From: Meridianimarinicoccus roseus
GTDB taxonomy: Bacteria; Pseudomonadota; Alphaproteobacteria; Rhodobacterales; Rhodobacteraceae
Length of the DNA stretch: 64,000 nt
Assembly: GCF_003172915.1 (NCBI RefSeq)
Contig: NZ_QGKU01000060.1
Coordinates: forward strand, 1-64,000
Direction: 5' to 3'
Positions 41,506-50,294 of this stretch are shown piece after piece. Under the pieces are notes generated by a model that saw only the letters and a program-made list of their open reading frames with translations, searched no databases and had not been told where the DNA came from. The number at the start of each line of letters is the position of its first letter. Within the stretch, counting starts at the first letter, position 1. The position numbers and the translations under genes were made by a program.

Positions 41506-43044
41506 ATGGACATGTTTTCAAATCTCGCCGACGGGTTCGCCATCGCTCTGACCTTCCAGAACCTCGGTCTTGCGCTGCTGGGCTGTTTCCTTGGTACCGT
41601 CATGGGCGCGCTGCCCGGGCTTGGCCCGTCGAACGGCGTCGCCATCCTGATCCCGCTGGCCTTCACGCTGGGGCTGGACGCCACACCAGCGCTGATCCTG
41701 CTGACATCGGTCTATTACGGCGCGATGTATGGCGGGCGTATCTCGTCGATCCTGCTGAACATTCCGGGCGATGAACCCGCGATGATGACCTGCCTCGACG
41801 GATACCCGATGGCCAAGAAGGGCATGGCCGGCGAGGCGCTGTCGCTGTCGGGCGTCGCGTCCTTCGTCGGTGCGTTTCTGGCCACATGGGGGCTGATCCT
41901 GCTGGCCCCCCAGCTTGTGAAGATCGCACTGCTGTTCGGGCCGGCGGAGTACTTCGCGCTGTTCGCGCTGGCTTTCATGACCCTCGGTGGCGTGTCATCC
42001 ACAAACCAGGCTAAGTCGGCCTTCGCCGCTGCGCTCGGTCTCGGGCTGGCGATGGTGGGCGTGGACACGCAGACCGGTGTACCGCGCTTCACCTTCGGCG
42101 AAGTCCATCTCTATGACGGGCTGGACTTCCTTGTCGCGATCGTCGGCCTGTTCGCGCTGTCAGAGGTGTTCATCTTCCTCGAGGAACGGCACGGCAAGTC
42201 CGATGCCGAGGGGCGCAGCTTCAAGATCGGGCGACTGACCCCGCCGCTGTCGATGCTCAAGGCCTGCACGCCGACGATGCTGCGCACCTCGCTGCTGGGG
42301 TTCCTTGCCGGCGTTCTGCCGGGGGCGGGCGCGTCGCTCGGTTCGTTCATCTCGTATTCCATGGAAAAGCGGTTGGTGGACAAGGAGGGAACCTTCGGAA
42401 CCGGCGATCCGCGCGGCGTCGCGGCGCCAGAGGCGGGTAACAACGCGGCGGCCGGCGGGGCACTGGTGCCGATGCTGGCGCTTGGCGTGCCCGGGTCCGG
42501 GACCACGGCGGTGCTTCTGGCGGTGCTTCTGGCGCTGAACATCACGCCCGGACCGCTGCTGTTCACCAACAATCCGGACGTGGTATGGGGTCTGATCGCG
42601 GCGCTGTTCATCGCAAACTTCATGCTGCTGGCGATGAACATTCCGATGGTCGGCCTGTTCACCCGGCTGCTGCTGATCCCGCCGCGCGTGCTGATGCCCA
42701 TCGTAGCGATGGTCAGCTTCGTCGGAATCTACGGTATCTCGGGGTCGTCGTTCGATCTGATGGTCATGATCGGCTTCGGCGTGATGGGTTGGGGGCTGCG
42801 CAAGCTCGACGTGCCGCTGGTGCCGATCATCCTCGGCACGCTGCTGGGCAACGCGATGGAGAACAACCTGCGCCGCGCCATCACCATCGATGACGGCAAC
42901 TGGCTGACGCTTGTCGACAGCCCGCTTTCCATTGGCCTGTGGGTGGTCGCCATCACCGGGTTCCTGCTGCCGGTGGTGGTCGGCCGCCGGGTGAAGGCGC
43001 AGATGCACCGCCGCCGGGACACCGAAGGGTCGATCGGCGACTGA
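41506..43044 (+). CDS. tctA: Tripartite tricarboxylate transporter large membrane subunit
   Basis: 512 residues, about 12 membrane helices. Conserved blocks of the TctA family: GTVMGALPGLGPSNGVAILI near the N terminus, YYGAMYGGRISSILLNIPGD, AAPEAGNNAAAGGALVPMLA with the LGVPGSGTTAVLL that follows, and LLGNAMENNLRRA near the C terminus. Full length and intact. Ends the tctCBA operon, presumably driven from the tctD/tctC divergent region and powered by the ion gradient. Confidence 0.95.
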   Translation: MDMFSNLADGFAIALTFQNLGLALLGCFLGTVMGALPGLGPSNGVAILIPLAFTLGLDATPALILLTSVYYGAMYGGRISSILLNIPGDEPAMMTCLDGYPMAKKGMAGEALSLSGVASFVGAFLATWGLILLAPQLVKIALLFGPAEYFALFALAFMTLGGVSSTNQAKSAFAAALGLGLAMVGVDTQTGVPRFTFGEVHLYDGLDFLVAIVGLFALSEVFIFLEERHGKSDAEGRSFKIGRLTPPLSMLKACTPTMLRTSLLGFLAGVLPGAGASLGSFISYSMEKRLVDKEGTFGTGDPRGVAAPEAGNNAAAGGALVPMLALGVPGSGTTAVLLAVLLALNITPGPLLFTNNPDVVWGLIAALFIANFMLLAMNIPMVGLFTRLLLIPPRVLMPIVAMVSFVGIYGISGSSFDLMVMIGFGVMGWGLRKLDVPLVPIILGTLLGNAMENNLRRAITIDDGNWLTLVDSPLSIGLWVVAITGFLLPVVVGRRVKAQMHRRRDTEGSIGD

Positions 43045-43160
43045 CCCCGCCGCCGCTTGACCGACAAGGCGCGCGGTCCCGCGGCGCGGCGAGCAAGACA
43101 GTTGCCCGCCGCGCCGCTTGACGCCATGCTGGCGCAGGGCAGGCAGCACGGGGCAGGGGC

Positions 43161-44684
43161 ATGGACAAGCCGGGACTTTTCGTGGGCGGCGGCGGGTCGG
43201 CGCAGGACACGGCACAGCGGCTCTGGCTTGAACTGGCCAATCGGCACGGGCTGATCACCGGTGCGACCGGCACCGGCAAGACCGTCACCATGCAGATCCT
43301 CGCCGAGGAATTCTCGGCGGCCGGCGTGCCCGTGTTCATGGCCGATGTAAAGGGCGATGTGTCGGGACTGTCTCAGGCGGGCGCGGCCAAGGACTTCCTG
43401 TTCGACCGCGCGAACCGGATCGGCCTGCCGGATTTCAACCTGCGCGCCTTTCCGGTGGTGTTTTGGGACCTGTTTGGACAGGCGGGCCACCCGGTCCGCA
43501 CCACGATCAGCGAGATCGGGCCGCTGCTGCTGGCACAAATGCTGAACCTGACCGAGGTGCAGGAGGGCGTGCTGACCATCGCCTTCGCTGTCGCCGATGA
43601 TCAGGACCTTGCACTTCTCGATCTCGACGATCTGAGAGCGATGCTGGTCTGGCTGGACGAGAACGCGCCCGACGTAAAGGCGCGCTACGGCAACGTGTCG
43701 TCCGCCTCCATCGGCGCGATCCAGCGCGCGCTTCTGGTGCTGGAGAACGAGGGCGCGGCGGGCTTTCTGGGCGAGCCGGCGCTGGACCTTGCCGACATGA
43801 TGGCGGTCGACAGTGCAGGAATGGGCCGGATCAACGTGCTGATGGCCGATCGGCTGATGTCCTCGCCCCGGCTTTACGCAATGTTCCTGCTGTGGCTGTT
43901 GTCGGAACTTTTTGAAGCGCTCCCCGAGATCGGCAATCCCGACAAGCCGGTTCTGGTGTTCTTCTTCGACGAGGCGCACCTGCTGTTCGACACGGCCCCG
44001 AAGGCGCTGATCGACCGGATCGAACAGGTCGTCCGGCTGATCCGGTCCAAGGGCGTGGGCGTGTATTTCGTCACCCAGAACCCCGACGACGTGCCGCCCG
44101 ACGTGCTGGGCCAGCTTGGCAACCGGATCCAGCACGCGCTTCGCGCGTTTACACCGCGCGATGCGAAGGCGTTGCGGCTGGCCGCCGAAACCTTCCGCCC
44201 GAACCCCGATTTCGACACGGAAACCGCCATCCGCGAGGTCGGAACGGGCGAGGCCGTCACCTCGCTTCTGGAAGGCAAGGCGGTGCCGGGCATCGCTCAG
44301 CGCACCCTGATCCGCCCGCCCGGATCGCGAATGGGGCCACTGACCGAGGCGGAGCGCGCGGCGGTCATCGCCGCCTCACCGCTGGCGGGCCGCTACGACA
44401 CGCCAGTGAACCGCGACAGTGCCCATGAAAGGTTGGCCGAGCGGGCCAAAGCGGCGGCCGCGGATGTCGCCCGCGCCGAAGCCGCCACCAGCGAAGCGCG
44501 GGATGCCTTCGCCGAGTTCAACAAGGCCCGCCGGTATCAACCGCCGAAGCGCAGCAGCGCCCCCGAACGGCGCGGGCCCAGCCTGTCGGATACGCTGGCG
44601 CGCACCGTGGTCAAGCAGCTCAATTCCCGCGAGGGACAGAAGCTGGTGCGCGGCATTCTTGGCAGCCTGTTCCGCGCGCGCTGA
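43161..44684 (+). CDS. HerA/FtsK-superfamily ATPase (DUF853)
   Basis: 507 residues. Walker A GATGTGKT near residues 35-42, Walker B with DEAH in [14 protein letters not shown] and a conserved [20 protein letters not shown] sensor segment. A coiled, Ala/Arg-rich C-terminal section ends in a [16 protein letters not shown] tail. These DUF853 proteins are HerA-like DNA-translocating or nucleoprotein ATPases of unknown role; unlike the HerA-NurA pair, no nuclease gene lies beside it. A single-gene unit, with no defence genes around it. Confidence 0.87.
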   Translation: MDKPGLFVGGGGSAQDTAQRLWLELANRHGLITGATGTGKTVTMQILAEEFSAAGVPVFMADVKGDVSGLSQAGAAKDFLFDRANRIGLPDFNLRAFPVVFWDLFGQAGHPVRTTISEIGPLLLAQMLNLTEVQEGVLTIAFAVADDQDLALLDLDDLRAMLVWLDENAPDVKARYGNVSSASIGAIQRALLVLENEGAAGFLGEPALDLADMMAVDSAGMGRINVLMADRLMSSPRLYAMFLLWLLSELFEALPEIGNPDKPVLVFFFDEAHLLFDTAPKALIDRIEQVVRLIRSKGVGVYFVTQNPDDVPPDVLGQLGNRIQHALRAFTPRDAKALRLAAETFRPNPDFDTETAIREVGTGEAVTSLLEGKAVPGIAQRTLIRPPGSRMGPLTEAERAAVIAASPLAGRYDTPVNRDSAHERLAERAKAAAADVARAEAATSEARDAFAEFNKARRYQPPKRSSAPERRGPSLSDTLARTVVKQLNSREGQKLVRGILGSLFRAR

Positions 44685-44839
44685 GGCGCGGAGCGGTCCG
44701 CCGCGCCCTGAGGTTGCGAAAAGAGGTGTCCGCAGTGGTTGCGTGGCAGCATCATGCGGCGCATTGTGCCCGCGATAGCGTGATCGCACTGCAGATACCG
44801 TCGAGGCTGGCGACTGTCGAAGCCTGTTCCGCCTGCCCT

Positions 44840-46033
44840 TCAGGGCGTATTCACGCCCATCGATTGCAGGTACTTCTTCACCCCGCGTGCGGCCTGCCGG
44901 ATTCGGTGTTCGTTCTCGACCATGGCGATGCGCACAAAGCCTTCACCGTTCTCGCCATAGCCCACACCGGCCGCGACCGCGACCTTGGCCTGCGTCAGAA
45001 GCTGCTTGGAAAACTCGAGACTTCCCAGATGCGCCAGCGAGGGCGGAATCGGCGCCCAGGCGAACATCGACGCCTGCGGCACCGGGATATCCCAGCCGGC
45101 GCGCCCGAAGCTTTCCACCAGCACGTCGCGCCGCGCATGATAGCGTTTGCGGTTCTGTTCCACCACGTCCTGCGGGCCGTTCAGCGCGGCGCAGGCGGCG
45201 GCCTGAATCGGCGTGAAGGCACCGTAGTCGAGATAGGATTTCACCCGCGTCATCGCGGCGACCAGCGTCGGGTTTCCGACCGCGAAGCCGATCCGCCAGC
45301 CCGCCATGGAATAGGTCTTGCTGAGCGAGGTGAACTCGATCGCGATATCCTTGGCGCCCTTTGCCTGAAGGATCGAAACGGTCGGCTTTCCGTTGTAGTA
45401 TAGTTCCGAATAGGCCAGATCGCTGATTATCCACAGCCCGTGATCCTTTGCGAAGGCCACGACCCGTTCGTAGAACGCAAGGTCCACCGTTTCGGCCGTC
45501 GGGTTCGACGGGTAGTTCATCACCAGCACTTTGGGACGCGGGACGGTGTAGGCCATCGCGCGTTCGAGGCTTTCGAAATACGCCTCGTCCGGAGTGGTCG
45601 GCACGCTGCGGATCGCGGCGCCCGCGATGATGAAGCCGAAGGTGTGGATCGGGTAGGACGGGTTCGGGGCAAGCACAACGTCTCCCGGTTCGGTGATCGC
45701 CGTGGCGAGGCTCGCGAGTCCTTCCTTCGATCCCAGCGTGACCACGACCTCGCGTTCCGGATCGACATCGACGCCGAAGCGCCGGGCATAGTAATCCGCC
45801 TGTGCCCGGCGCAGGCCGGGGATGCCACGCGATTGCGAATATCCATGCGCGTCGGGCTTGCGTGCGACCTCCACCAGTTTCTCGATCACATGTTCGGGCG
45901 GCGGCAGGTCGGGATTGCCCATCCCAAGGTCGATCACATCCTCGCCCGCCATGCGCGCTGCCGCCCGCATCGCGTTGACCTCCGCGATGACGTAGGGCGG
46001 CAGGCGTTTCATGCGGTAGAACTGGTCTTCCAT
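44840..46033 (-). CDS. alaC: Class I aminotransferase, AlaC-like
   Basis: 397 residues, fold-type I PLP enzyme. PLP lysine Lys239 in SLSKTYSMAGWRIGF, NYPSNPTA cofactor loop near 173-180, SDLAYSELYY, and DLGMGNPDLP at the N terminus. The sequence fits the AlaC/YfdZ alanine transaminases (glutamate-pyruvate), often annotated as LL-diaminopimelate aminotransferase; the latter is less likely in a proteobacterium with the succinylase lysine route. Single-gene unit. The 155 bases on its 3' side, up to the HerA-like stop, hold nothing recognisable. Confidence 0.88.
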   Translation of the reverse strand: MEDQFYRMKRLPPYVIAEVNAMRAAARMAGEDVIDLGMGNPDLPPPEHVIEKLVEVARKPDAHGYSQSRGIPGLRRAQADYYARRFGVDVDPEREVVVTLGSKEGLASLATAITEPGDVVLAPNPSYPIHTFGFIIAGAAIRSVPTTPDEAYFESLERAMAYTVPRPKVLVMNYPSNPTAETVDLAFYERVVAFAKDHGLWIISDLAYSELYYNGKPTVSILQAKGAKDIAIEFTSLSKTYSMAGWRIGFAVGNPTLVAAMTRVKSYLDYGAFTPIQAAACAALNGPQDVVEQNRKRYHARRDVLVESFGRAGWDIPVPQASMFAWAPIPPSLAHLGSLEFSKQLLTQAKVAVAAGVGYGENGEGFVRIAMVENEHRIRQAARGVKKYLQSMGVNTP

Positions 46034-46128
46034 GGGATGTCTCGACGTATGGAGCGGGGATTCGGTGTTCGGCCAACTTCGTGCGAAACTGCGGGCACTG
46101 CAACGCAGATCGGAAAGCCGATGCGCCT

Positions 46129-46425
46129 TCAGACCTCCGGCGGGGGCCCGTCCGCGCTGTGCTGCGCGCGCTTTGCGTCGCCCTTCGGGCCCAGCAGCAG
46201 CGCCGCGATCCCGGCGAAGATCAGCACCCCGGCCACCGGGTTGCGCCGCAGCGCACCACTTGCCCGGTCCAGAAGCGCGCCGCCCTCGCGCAGCGCGCGC
46301 ACGGCCACGTCGGCAGCCAGACGGTCCGGCGCGGCCTGTTGCTGCAAAGCTTCCAGTGTGAGCGCCAACTCCTCTCGGCGGCGGTGGATGTCGGCCTCGA
46401 TGGCGCGCGCCTTATCGTCGTCCAT
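46129..46425 (-). CDS. DUF3618 small membrane-associated protein
   Basis: 98 residues. An amphipathic, charged N-terminal helix (IEADIHRRREELALTLEALQ) with the DUF3618 pattern (IExdIexxReeLaxTldaL) is followed by one hydrophobic helix (VAGVLIFAGIAALLLG) and a short tail. Function unknown; the family is common in alphaproteobacterial stress regulons. Third gene of an operon led by the 159-residue protein, overlapping the holin-like gene by 14 bases, and so presumably expressed from the EcfG promoter at 47332-47356. Confidence 0.85.
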   Translation of the reverse strand: MDDDKARAIEADIHRRREELALTLEALQQQAAPDRLAADVAVRALREGGALLDRASGALRRNPVAGVLIFAGIAALLLGPKGDAKRAQHSADGPPPEV

Positions 46426-46834
46426 GTGCGACCTCGGACAGCCGTGCGGCATCGGCCTGCGCCTGTTGCGCGGCCCGTGTCGGCCCGTGACGGGCATCCG
46501 CAAGCCGCCGAAGGCCGCGCCACACGAAAAAGCCCGCCAGAAGAGCCAGGGTACCGCCAAGTCCCGCCCCGGAAAGCTCGGGGGGCAGACCCCGCCCGGC
46601 GAGATAGGCGACCAGCGCACCGCAAAGCAGGTTCAGCGCAACCGCCGAAAGCACCAGTGCTACGGCCAGCAGCCCCAGCCCCGCGCCTGCCCGCCGGGCG
46701 CTGGCATCGAGCTCGGCGCGGGCGAGATCGGCCTCGCGGCGCAGAAGACCCCGCGCCTGATCGAAGGCACGTGCAGCCAACTGTGCGGCCGACATCGGAC
46801 GCGGCGGGGAAGGGCGGCGGTCTTCATCGGGCAT
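46412..46834 (-). CDS. Phage-holin-superfamily-3-like membrane protein
   Basis: 140 residues. N-terminal cytoplasmic helix (AARAFDQARGLLRREADLAR) and two adjacent membrane helices (LGLLAVALVLSAVALNLLCG and LGGTLALLAGFFVWRGLRRL), the pattern of the phage_holin_3_6/DUF1469 family. Despite the name these are mostly chromosomal envelope proteins found beside DUF3618; there is no phage gene nearby. Overlaps its neighbours by 11 and 14 bases. Confidence 0.8.
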   Translation of the reverse strand: MPDEDRRPSPPRPMSAAQLAARAFDQARGLLRREADLARAELDASARRAGAGLGLLAVALVLSAVALNLLCGALVAYLAGRGLPPELSGAGLGGTLALLAGFFVWRGLRRLADARHGPTRAAQQAQADAARLSEVAHGRR

Positions 46835-47303
46835 CTTGCCGCTCCGCCTGCGCCGTGCTGCCCTCTCCGTCGCTCGCGGCGGTATCCCGGTCGCTGCCGC
46901 CACCGCCTGATGCCTGAGCCAGCCGCGCTGCCGCGAAGCCTAACGCGGCGGCCCCCGCGATATAGGCGAGAGGCGCGCCCCGGGCGCGTTCGCGCAACGC
47001 GTCGAGCGCCGTGTCGAGATCGGCACCGCGCAGCCCCCGCGCGGTATCGTCCAGCAGCAGCGCCACGCTTTCCAGCGCGCGCGCTGGAAACGCGGCCGGG
47101 TCGAAGCCCGCCGCCGCCTCGTCCGCCGCGCGCGCGCCGTTGCTGGCGCGGTTGGCGGCGCCATCCAGCGCGGCACGGGTGCCGCCCTGCGCTGCAGCAT
47201 GAACACCCTCCCGCGCGGCGGCGGCCGCGGCGCGCAGGTCGTGCGCCGGGTCCGCGGGATCTGGTCCCTTGTCCGGGTCGGTGGGCCTGTGTGGGTCGGT
47301 CAT
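46824..47303 (-). CDS. Ala-rich membrane-anchored protein, nutrient-deprivation-induced type
   Basis: 159 residues, Ala-rich and hydrophilic for the first 120, with a short hydrophobic patch (APLYIAGAAALGFAAARLAQ-like, written APLAYIAGAAALGFAAARLA, about 118-137) and a disordered acidic tail. With the DUF3618 and holin-like genes it matches the three-gene set that in rhizobia is annotated with nutrient-deprivation-induced proteins. First gene of the operon, 29 bases after a perfect EcfG promoter. Molecular function unknown. Confidence 0.72.
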   Translation of the reverse strand: MTDPHRPTDPDKGPDPADPAHDLRAAAAAAREGVHAAAQGGTRAALDGAANRASNGARAADEAAAGFDPAAFPARALESVALLLDDTARGLRGADLDTALDALRERARGAPLAYIAGAAALGFAAARLAQASGGGGSDRDTAASDGEGSTAQAERQDAR

Positions 47304-47331
47304 GGCATGTCCTGTCGCAATGTCGTCCAGT

Positions 47332-47356
47332 AACGGGCGCGGCCCGCGCATGTTCC
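47332..47356 (-). promoter_or_regulatory. Perfect EcfG promoter for the DUF3618 operon
   Basis: On the minus strand: GGAAC (47356-47352), 16 bases, CGTT (47335-47332). It matches the alphaproteobacterial general-stress consensus GGAAC-N16/17-CGTT at every position. The -10 end is 28 bases before the ATG at 47303. Confidence 0.85.
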
Positions 47357-47379
47357 CGCCGTGCCGTTAGAGCAGCAGG

Positions 47380-48051
47380 TCAGGACAGATCCTCGGCAAT
47401 CAACGCGCCCTCCGGCAGGCCAAGCTCGGCCAGCACCGGCGGCAGCGCCTCCATCATGCCGGGCGGTCCGCACAGATACGCCCGTCGCGGCGCGGCGTCG
47501 AGCAACCGGCGCAGCAGCGCGGCATCGATCGGACCCTGCGGCAGGTCGGAATGCGCCTCGTCAACGACGAAACTCGTCCGCAGCCCGGCCATCGCTTCCC
47601 AGTCGCGGCGCAGGATGATGTCGGCCTCGCCACGGTTGGCATACACAAGGTGGCAGCCGTCCAGCGTTCCCGCTTCGGCCCGCGCGCGGAGGATCGGCAC
47701 GAAGGGCGTCACCCCTGCGCCGCCCGCCACGAACAGCCCGGGCCCGGCATCGCGGATCGCACCCCAGGGCGCGCTCAGGTGCAGCGTCGCACCGGGGGTG
47801 AGCTGACCGATCTGGCGCGTCACACCGTCATGGTCCGGGTATATCTTGATGATGAATTCCAGCCATTCCGGGTCGTCCGGCGACCCGGTCAGCGTGAAGG
47901 GTCGCTCCTCGCTGCGCCAGCCTTCGCGCTGGATGGACAGGTCGACTGCCTGCCCGGCCGTAAAGCGGAATCCTTCCGGGCGCGTGAGGTCGAGACGCAC
48001 AGTGTCATGGGTTACGTTCTCGATCTGTCGAAGCGTAGCGATGTGCGTCAT
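47380..48051 (-). CDS. FAD-binding ferredoxin/flavodoxin reductase-like oxidoreductase
   Basis: 223 residues. FAD domain with ERPFTLTGSP (flavin-binding Arg-x-x-Thr/Ser) and the TAGQAVDLSI strand; NAD(P) domain with VAGGAGVTPFVPILR and a C-terminal YLCGPPGMMEALPPVL. There is no iron-sulphur domain, so it needs a partner protein. About the size of short FNR-like proteins. AGGAAAAGG precedes the ATG at 48051. A near-consensus EcfG promoter lies 36 bases upstream, making it a likely stress-response redox enzyme. Electron partner unknown. Confidence 0.85.
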   Translation of the reverse strand: MTHIATLRQIENVTHDTVRLDLTRPEGFRFTAGQAVDLSIQREGWRSEERPFTLTGSPDDPEWLEFIIKIYPDHDGVTRQIGQLTPGATLHLSAPWGAIRDAGPGLFVAGGAGVTPFVPILRARAEAGTLDGCHLVYANRGEADIILRRDWEAMAGLRTSFVVDEAHSDLPQGPIDAALLRRLLDAAPRRAYLCGPPGMMEALPPVLAELGLPEGALIAEDLS

Positions 48052-48086
48052 GTGGACCTTTTCCTGTCGATTTGTTGTGGAGGTAA

Positions 48087-48111
48087 AACCCGCGCGCGGC
48101 GCAATCGTTCC
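48087..48111 (-). promoter_or_regulatory. EcfG-type promoter for the reductase gene
   Basis: Minus strand: GGAAC (48111-48107), 16 bases, GGTT (48090-48087). One mismatch from the CGTT consensus, the same variant as before nepR-ecfG and before the gene at 50030. It lies back to back with the promoter at 48147-48171. Confidence 0.6.
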
Positions 48112-48146
48112 TTGGGCCGCAATGGGCCGCTGTGCGGGAACGGTGT

Positions 48147-48171
48147 GGAACCCAGCGCCGGCTTGGCCGTT
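48147..48171 (+). promoter_or_regulatory. Perfect EcfG promoter for the gene at 48231
   Basis: GGAAC (48147-48151), 16 bases, CGTT (48168-48171). Full match to the general-stress consensus. Leaves a leader of about 50 bases before the ATG at 48231. Confidence 0.85.
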
Positions 48172-48230
48172 GTCAGGGCAGAATGCGGGCGGCAAGATCG
48201 CCTGCGCAGTAGCACACGGAAAGGGACGAC

Positions 48231-48959
48231 ATGACCGATCGCAACAGGGCCGCGCCGCCGGACGGCCCCACCCGCGAAGACAGTGATCCGGACTTCGACG
48301 CGGCGTTGGCCGCCTTGCAGGCCGACGCGGCGCAGGACAGCGCCCACGGTACGCCAGATCAGGGCGCAGACGCAGGCGGGCTGATCGGCGATCTGGTCGA
48401 CACCATCCGCGAGCACCCGGTCGGCACAGCGATGATCGTGGCGGGCGGCGTTGCGCTACTTATGGCACCTCGGGCCGCCCGGTCGCCGGATGTGAAGCGC
48501 GCCGCGCGGCAGGCCGGCACAGAGGCGCAGCAAGCAGCAGACACGGTTCGCACAAAGGCCGGGGACCTGCGCGCACGTGTGGAGGACGGCACCGCCGAAA
48601 TGACCGAAGAGGCCCGCGACCGCGTCATTGCAGCCCGGCGCAAGGCGCTGGCCGCCGCCGACCGCGCGGCGGAAGAGGCCGGCAAGGGCGCCCGGCGCGG
48701 CAGCGCACAGACGCGGGAGGCCATCCGGGCGCATCCACTGCTGGCGGGCACTCTGGCGCTGGCTGCGGGCGCGGTTCTGGGCGCGAGCCTGCCGCGCAGC
48801 CGCACTGAAGACGAGCATCTCGGCGCGATGGCGGACCGGCTTGGCCGCGAGGCGCAGCAGGTATACCGGCAGGAACGCGACCGTCTCATGGCCGCCGCCG
48901 CGGCTGCCGTGGCGCCTGACCCGGACGCGCCGCAGGCCGCACCGAATGGACGCGGCTGA
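48231..48959 (+). CDS. Stress-associated membrane protein with two DUF883/DUF3618-like anchors
   Basis: 242 residues. Two similar hydrophobic segments, each preceded by an R/I-x-HP motif (REHPVGTAMIVAGGVALLMA and IRAHPLLAGTLALAAGAVLG), flank a long Ala/Glu/Arg helix (about 95-165) likely to form a coiled coil. The second segment ends in LPRSRTEDEHLG, the ending typical of DUF3618-type proteins. Probably inner-membrane associated with a cytoplasmic or periplasmic coiled coil between anchors. Controlled by its own EcfG promoter. Function unknown. Confidence 0.75.
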   Translation: MTDRNRAAPPDGPTREDSDPDFDAALAALQADAAQDSAHGTPDQGADAGGLIGDLVDTIREHPVGTAMIVAGGVALLMAPRAARSPDVKRAARQAGTEAQQAADTVRTKAGDLRARVEDGTAEMTEEARDRVIAARRKALAAADRAAEEAGKGARRGSAQTREAIRAHPLLAGTLALAAGAVLGASLPRSRTEDEHLGAMADRLGREAQQVYRQERDRLMAAAAAAVAPDPDAPQAAPNGRG

Positions 48960-48995
48960 CGCGCGGCATCAGCCGACGTCAGGGTTCCCCAACCT

Positions 48996-49023
48996 CCCCG
49001 CGCCACCGGGTGCGGGGCTTTTT
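48996..49023 (+). terminator. Rho-independent terminator
   Basis: Stem CCCCGC (48996-49001) / GCGGGG (49012-49017), ten-base loop, then CTTTTT. Located 37 bases after the stop of the preceding gene. A second hairpin (CGGCCC / GGGCCG, about 49031-49046) follows before exoD. Confidence 0.8.
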
Positions 49024-49065
49024 CATGGCGCGGCCCAATACGGGCCGCCATCCCGAGGGACGGAC

Positions 49066-49713
49066 ATGACACAGACCGCAACTCCGGGCGAGCACGACCA
49101 GAGCTCCGGGCCGGTGCAGGATATTCTGGGACGGCTGGAGCAGGTCAGCCAAGCCCGCACGGTCACGCTGGGCGACGTGGTAGCTGCCTTCGGTGCCCGA
49201 TCGTTTCTACCAATGCTGATGGTGCCCGCGTTGTTGCTGATCTCGCCGCTGTCGGGCATTCCGCTGTTCTCGTCGGTCTGCGGACTGACGATCTCGCTGG
49301 TCGCAGCACAGATGCTCTGGCCCGGACGCGACAGCCTTTGGCTGCCCGCCCGGCTGATGCGCCAGCAGGTTCGCGGCGTCCGCGCGCGGCAGGCAGTGGC
49401 ACGATTGGACCGGCTGGGGCGCTGGCTGGACGGCCATGCGCGCCGACGCTTCGCGCCGCTTGTGACCGGAGCGGGTGGGCGCGCGGTACTGGGCGCCGCC
49501 TGCCTGTTCGCTGGCTCCGTGATCCCGCTGTTCGAGCTTGTACCCTTCACGTCGTCGCTGCTTGGCCTCGCGGTGCTTTTGATCGCCACCGGGCTGATGA
49601 CCCGCGACGGGTTGTTCGCCGTCCTCGGCCTTGTCGTCGTGGTGATCGCCCCGCTAGTGCCACTTCTGGCGCTTGGAGTTGCGGTGGATCCGGGGCCGGG
49701 CGGGGCCATCTGA
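49066..49713 (+). CDS. exoD: ExoD-family exopolysaccharide synthesis protein
   Basis: 215 residues. ExoD pattern: VTLGDVVAAFGARSFLPMLM, then PALLLISPLSGIPLFSSVCG and VAAQMLWPGRDSLWLPARLM, followed by paired C-terminal membrane helices. First described in Sinorhizobium, where it affects exopolysaccharide production and alkali tolerance; the biochemical role is unresolved. GAGGGA before the ATG at 49066. I see no EcfG promoter in front of it, and a terminator precedes it, so it has either readthrough expression or an unrecognised promoter. From its stop to 49947 I see nothing. Confidence 0.87.
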   Translation: MTQTATPGEHDQSSGPVQDILGRLEQVSQARTVTLGDVVAAFGARSFLPMLMVPALLLISPLSGIPLFSSVCGLTISLVAAQMLWPGRDSLWLPARLMRQQVRGVRARQAVARLDRLGRWLDGHARRRFAPLVTGAGGRAVLGAACLFAGSVIPLFELVPFTSSLLGLAVLLIATGLMTRDGLFAVLGLVVVVIAPLVPLLALGVAVDPGPGGAI

Positions 49714-49947
49714 ACGCAATTTGCTTGGGTCGCGGTCGCCGCGCGGCTGCGCAAAGCGCCCGTCACAGGTCGGTCCGGTCCGCCGTGGAACAAATCGACG
49801 CGCCCGCGCTTGACCCGGTGTCCCAAAGGGGCGCATCGGTGCGGACGGTCGCGAGGTCCCCTCCCTCTGAGCGGCCGTCCGCATACTCGCCCTGCGCCCG
49901 AAGACCCTGGCGTGGGCATGTTTTTCCGCATCGCGCTGAAGCGCACC

Positions 49948-49972
49948 GGAACAGGCGCAGCCCGCACGGGTT
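49948..49972 (+). promoter_or_regulatory. EcfG-type promoter for the small gene at 50030
   Basis: GGAAC (49948-49952), 16 bases, GGTT (49969-49972). It lies 57 bases before the ATG at 50030, within an otherwise empty 316-base gap. Confidence 0.6.
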
Positions 49973-50029
49973 GTCCCTGCAGACGCGAGAAACAGAAACT
50001 CGCTTGATTTCCATATGACGGAGGACCGG

Positions 50030-50260
50030 ATGCCCGAGCCCAGCCAACGCCACACCGACCCGCAGCGGGGCGGACGCAACGATGGCGCGGGGAAACCGGA
50101 CCCAAGCGATGTGCGCGCGGGCCCCGGCGATGCGGGACGTCAGGACCGGCCGACCGCGCTACCCGATGATGGAGCCGACCGGGCCGACACTTGGCGACGG
50201 GCGATCACGCTGGGCGCGGCGGCAGTCGTTGTCGCGCTGCTGATCGGGTTCTTCCTGTGA
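50030..50260 (+). CDS. Small single-helix membrane protein
   Basis: 76 residues. Hydrophilic, disorder-prone first 50 residues rich in Asp, Gly, Arg and Pro, then one C-terminal hydrophobic helix (RAITLGAAAVVVALLIGFFL) running to the last residue, as in tail-anchored proteins. GGAGG five bases before the ATG at 50030 chooses that start over the ATG at 50015. It converges on ecfG. An EcfG-type promoter lies upstream. No family recognised. Confidence 0.6.
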   Translation: MPEPSQRHTDPQRGGRNDGAGKPDPSDVRAGPGDAGRQDRPTALPDDGADRADTWRRAITLGAAAVVVALLIGFFL

Positions 50261-50294
50261 TGGCGGCGCCCCGCCGTGCCCGGCGCAGGCCGGG

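Noticed and set aside
39699-41684. 661-codon minus-strand frame across tctD, tctC and tctB
   Set aside because: Antisense to tctC and tctB with low-complexity composition; the real genes have motifs, signal peptides and ribosome sites.
43161-44684. HerA-like ATPase as part of a defence system
   Set aside because: No nuclease, Sir2, or other defence partner is adjacent; DUF853 proteins are usually solitary housekeeping-type genes in this group.
46412-46834. Holin-like protein as a sign of prophage
   Set aside because: No other phage gene is present, the family is common on chromosomes beside DUF3618, and an EcfG promoter leads the operon.
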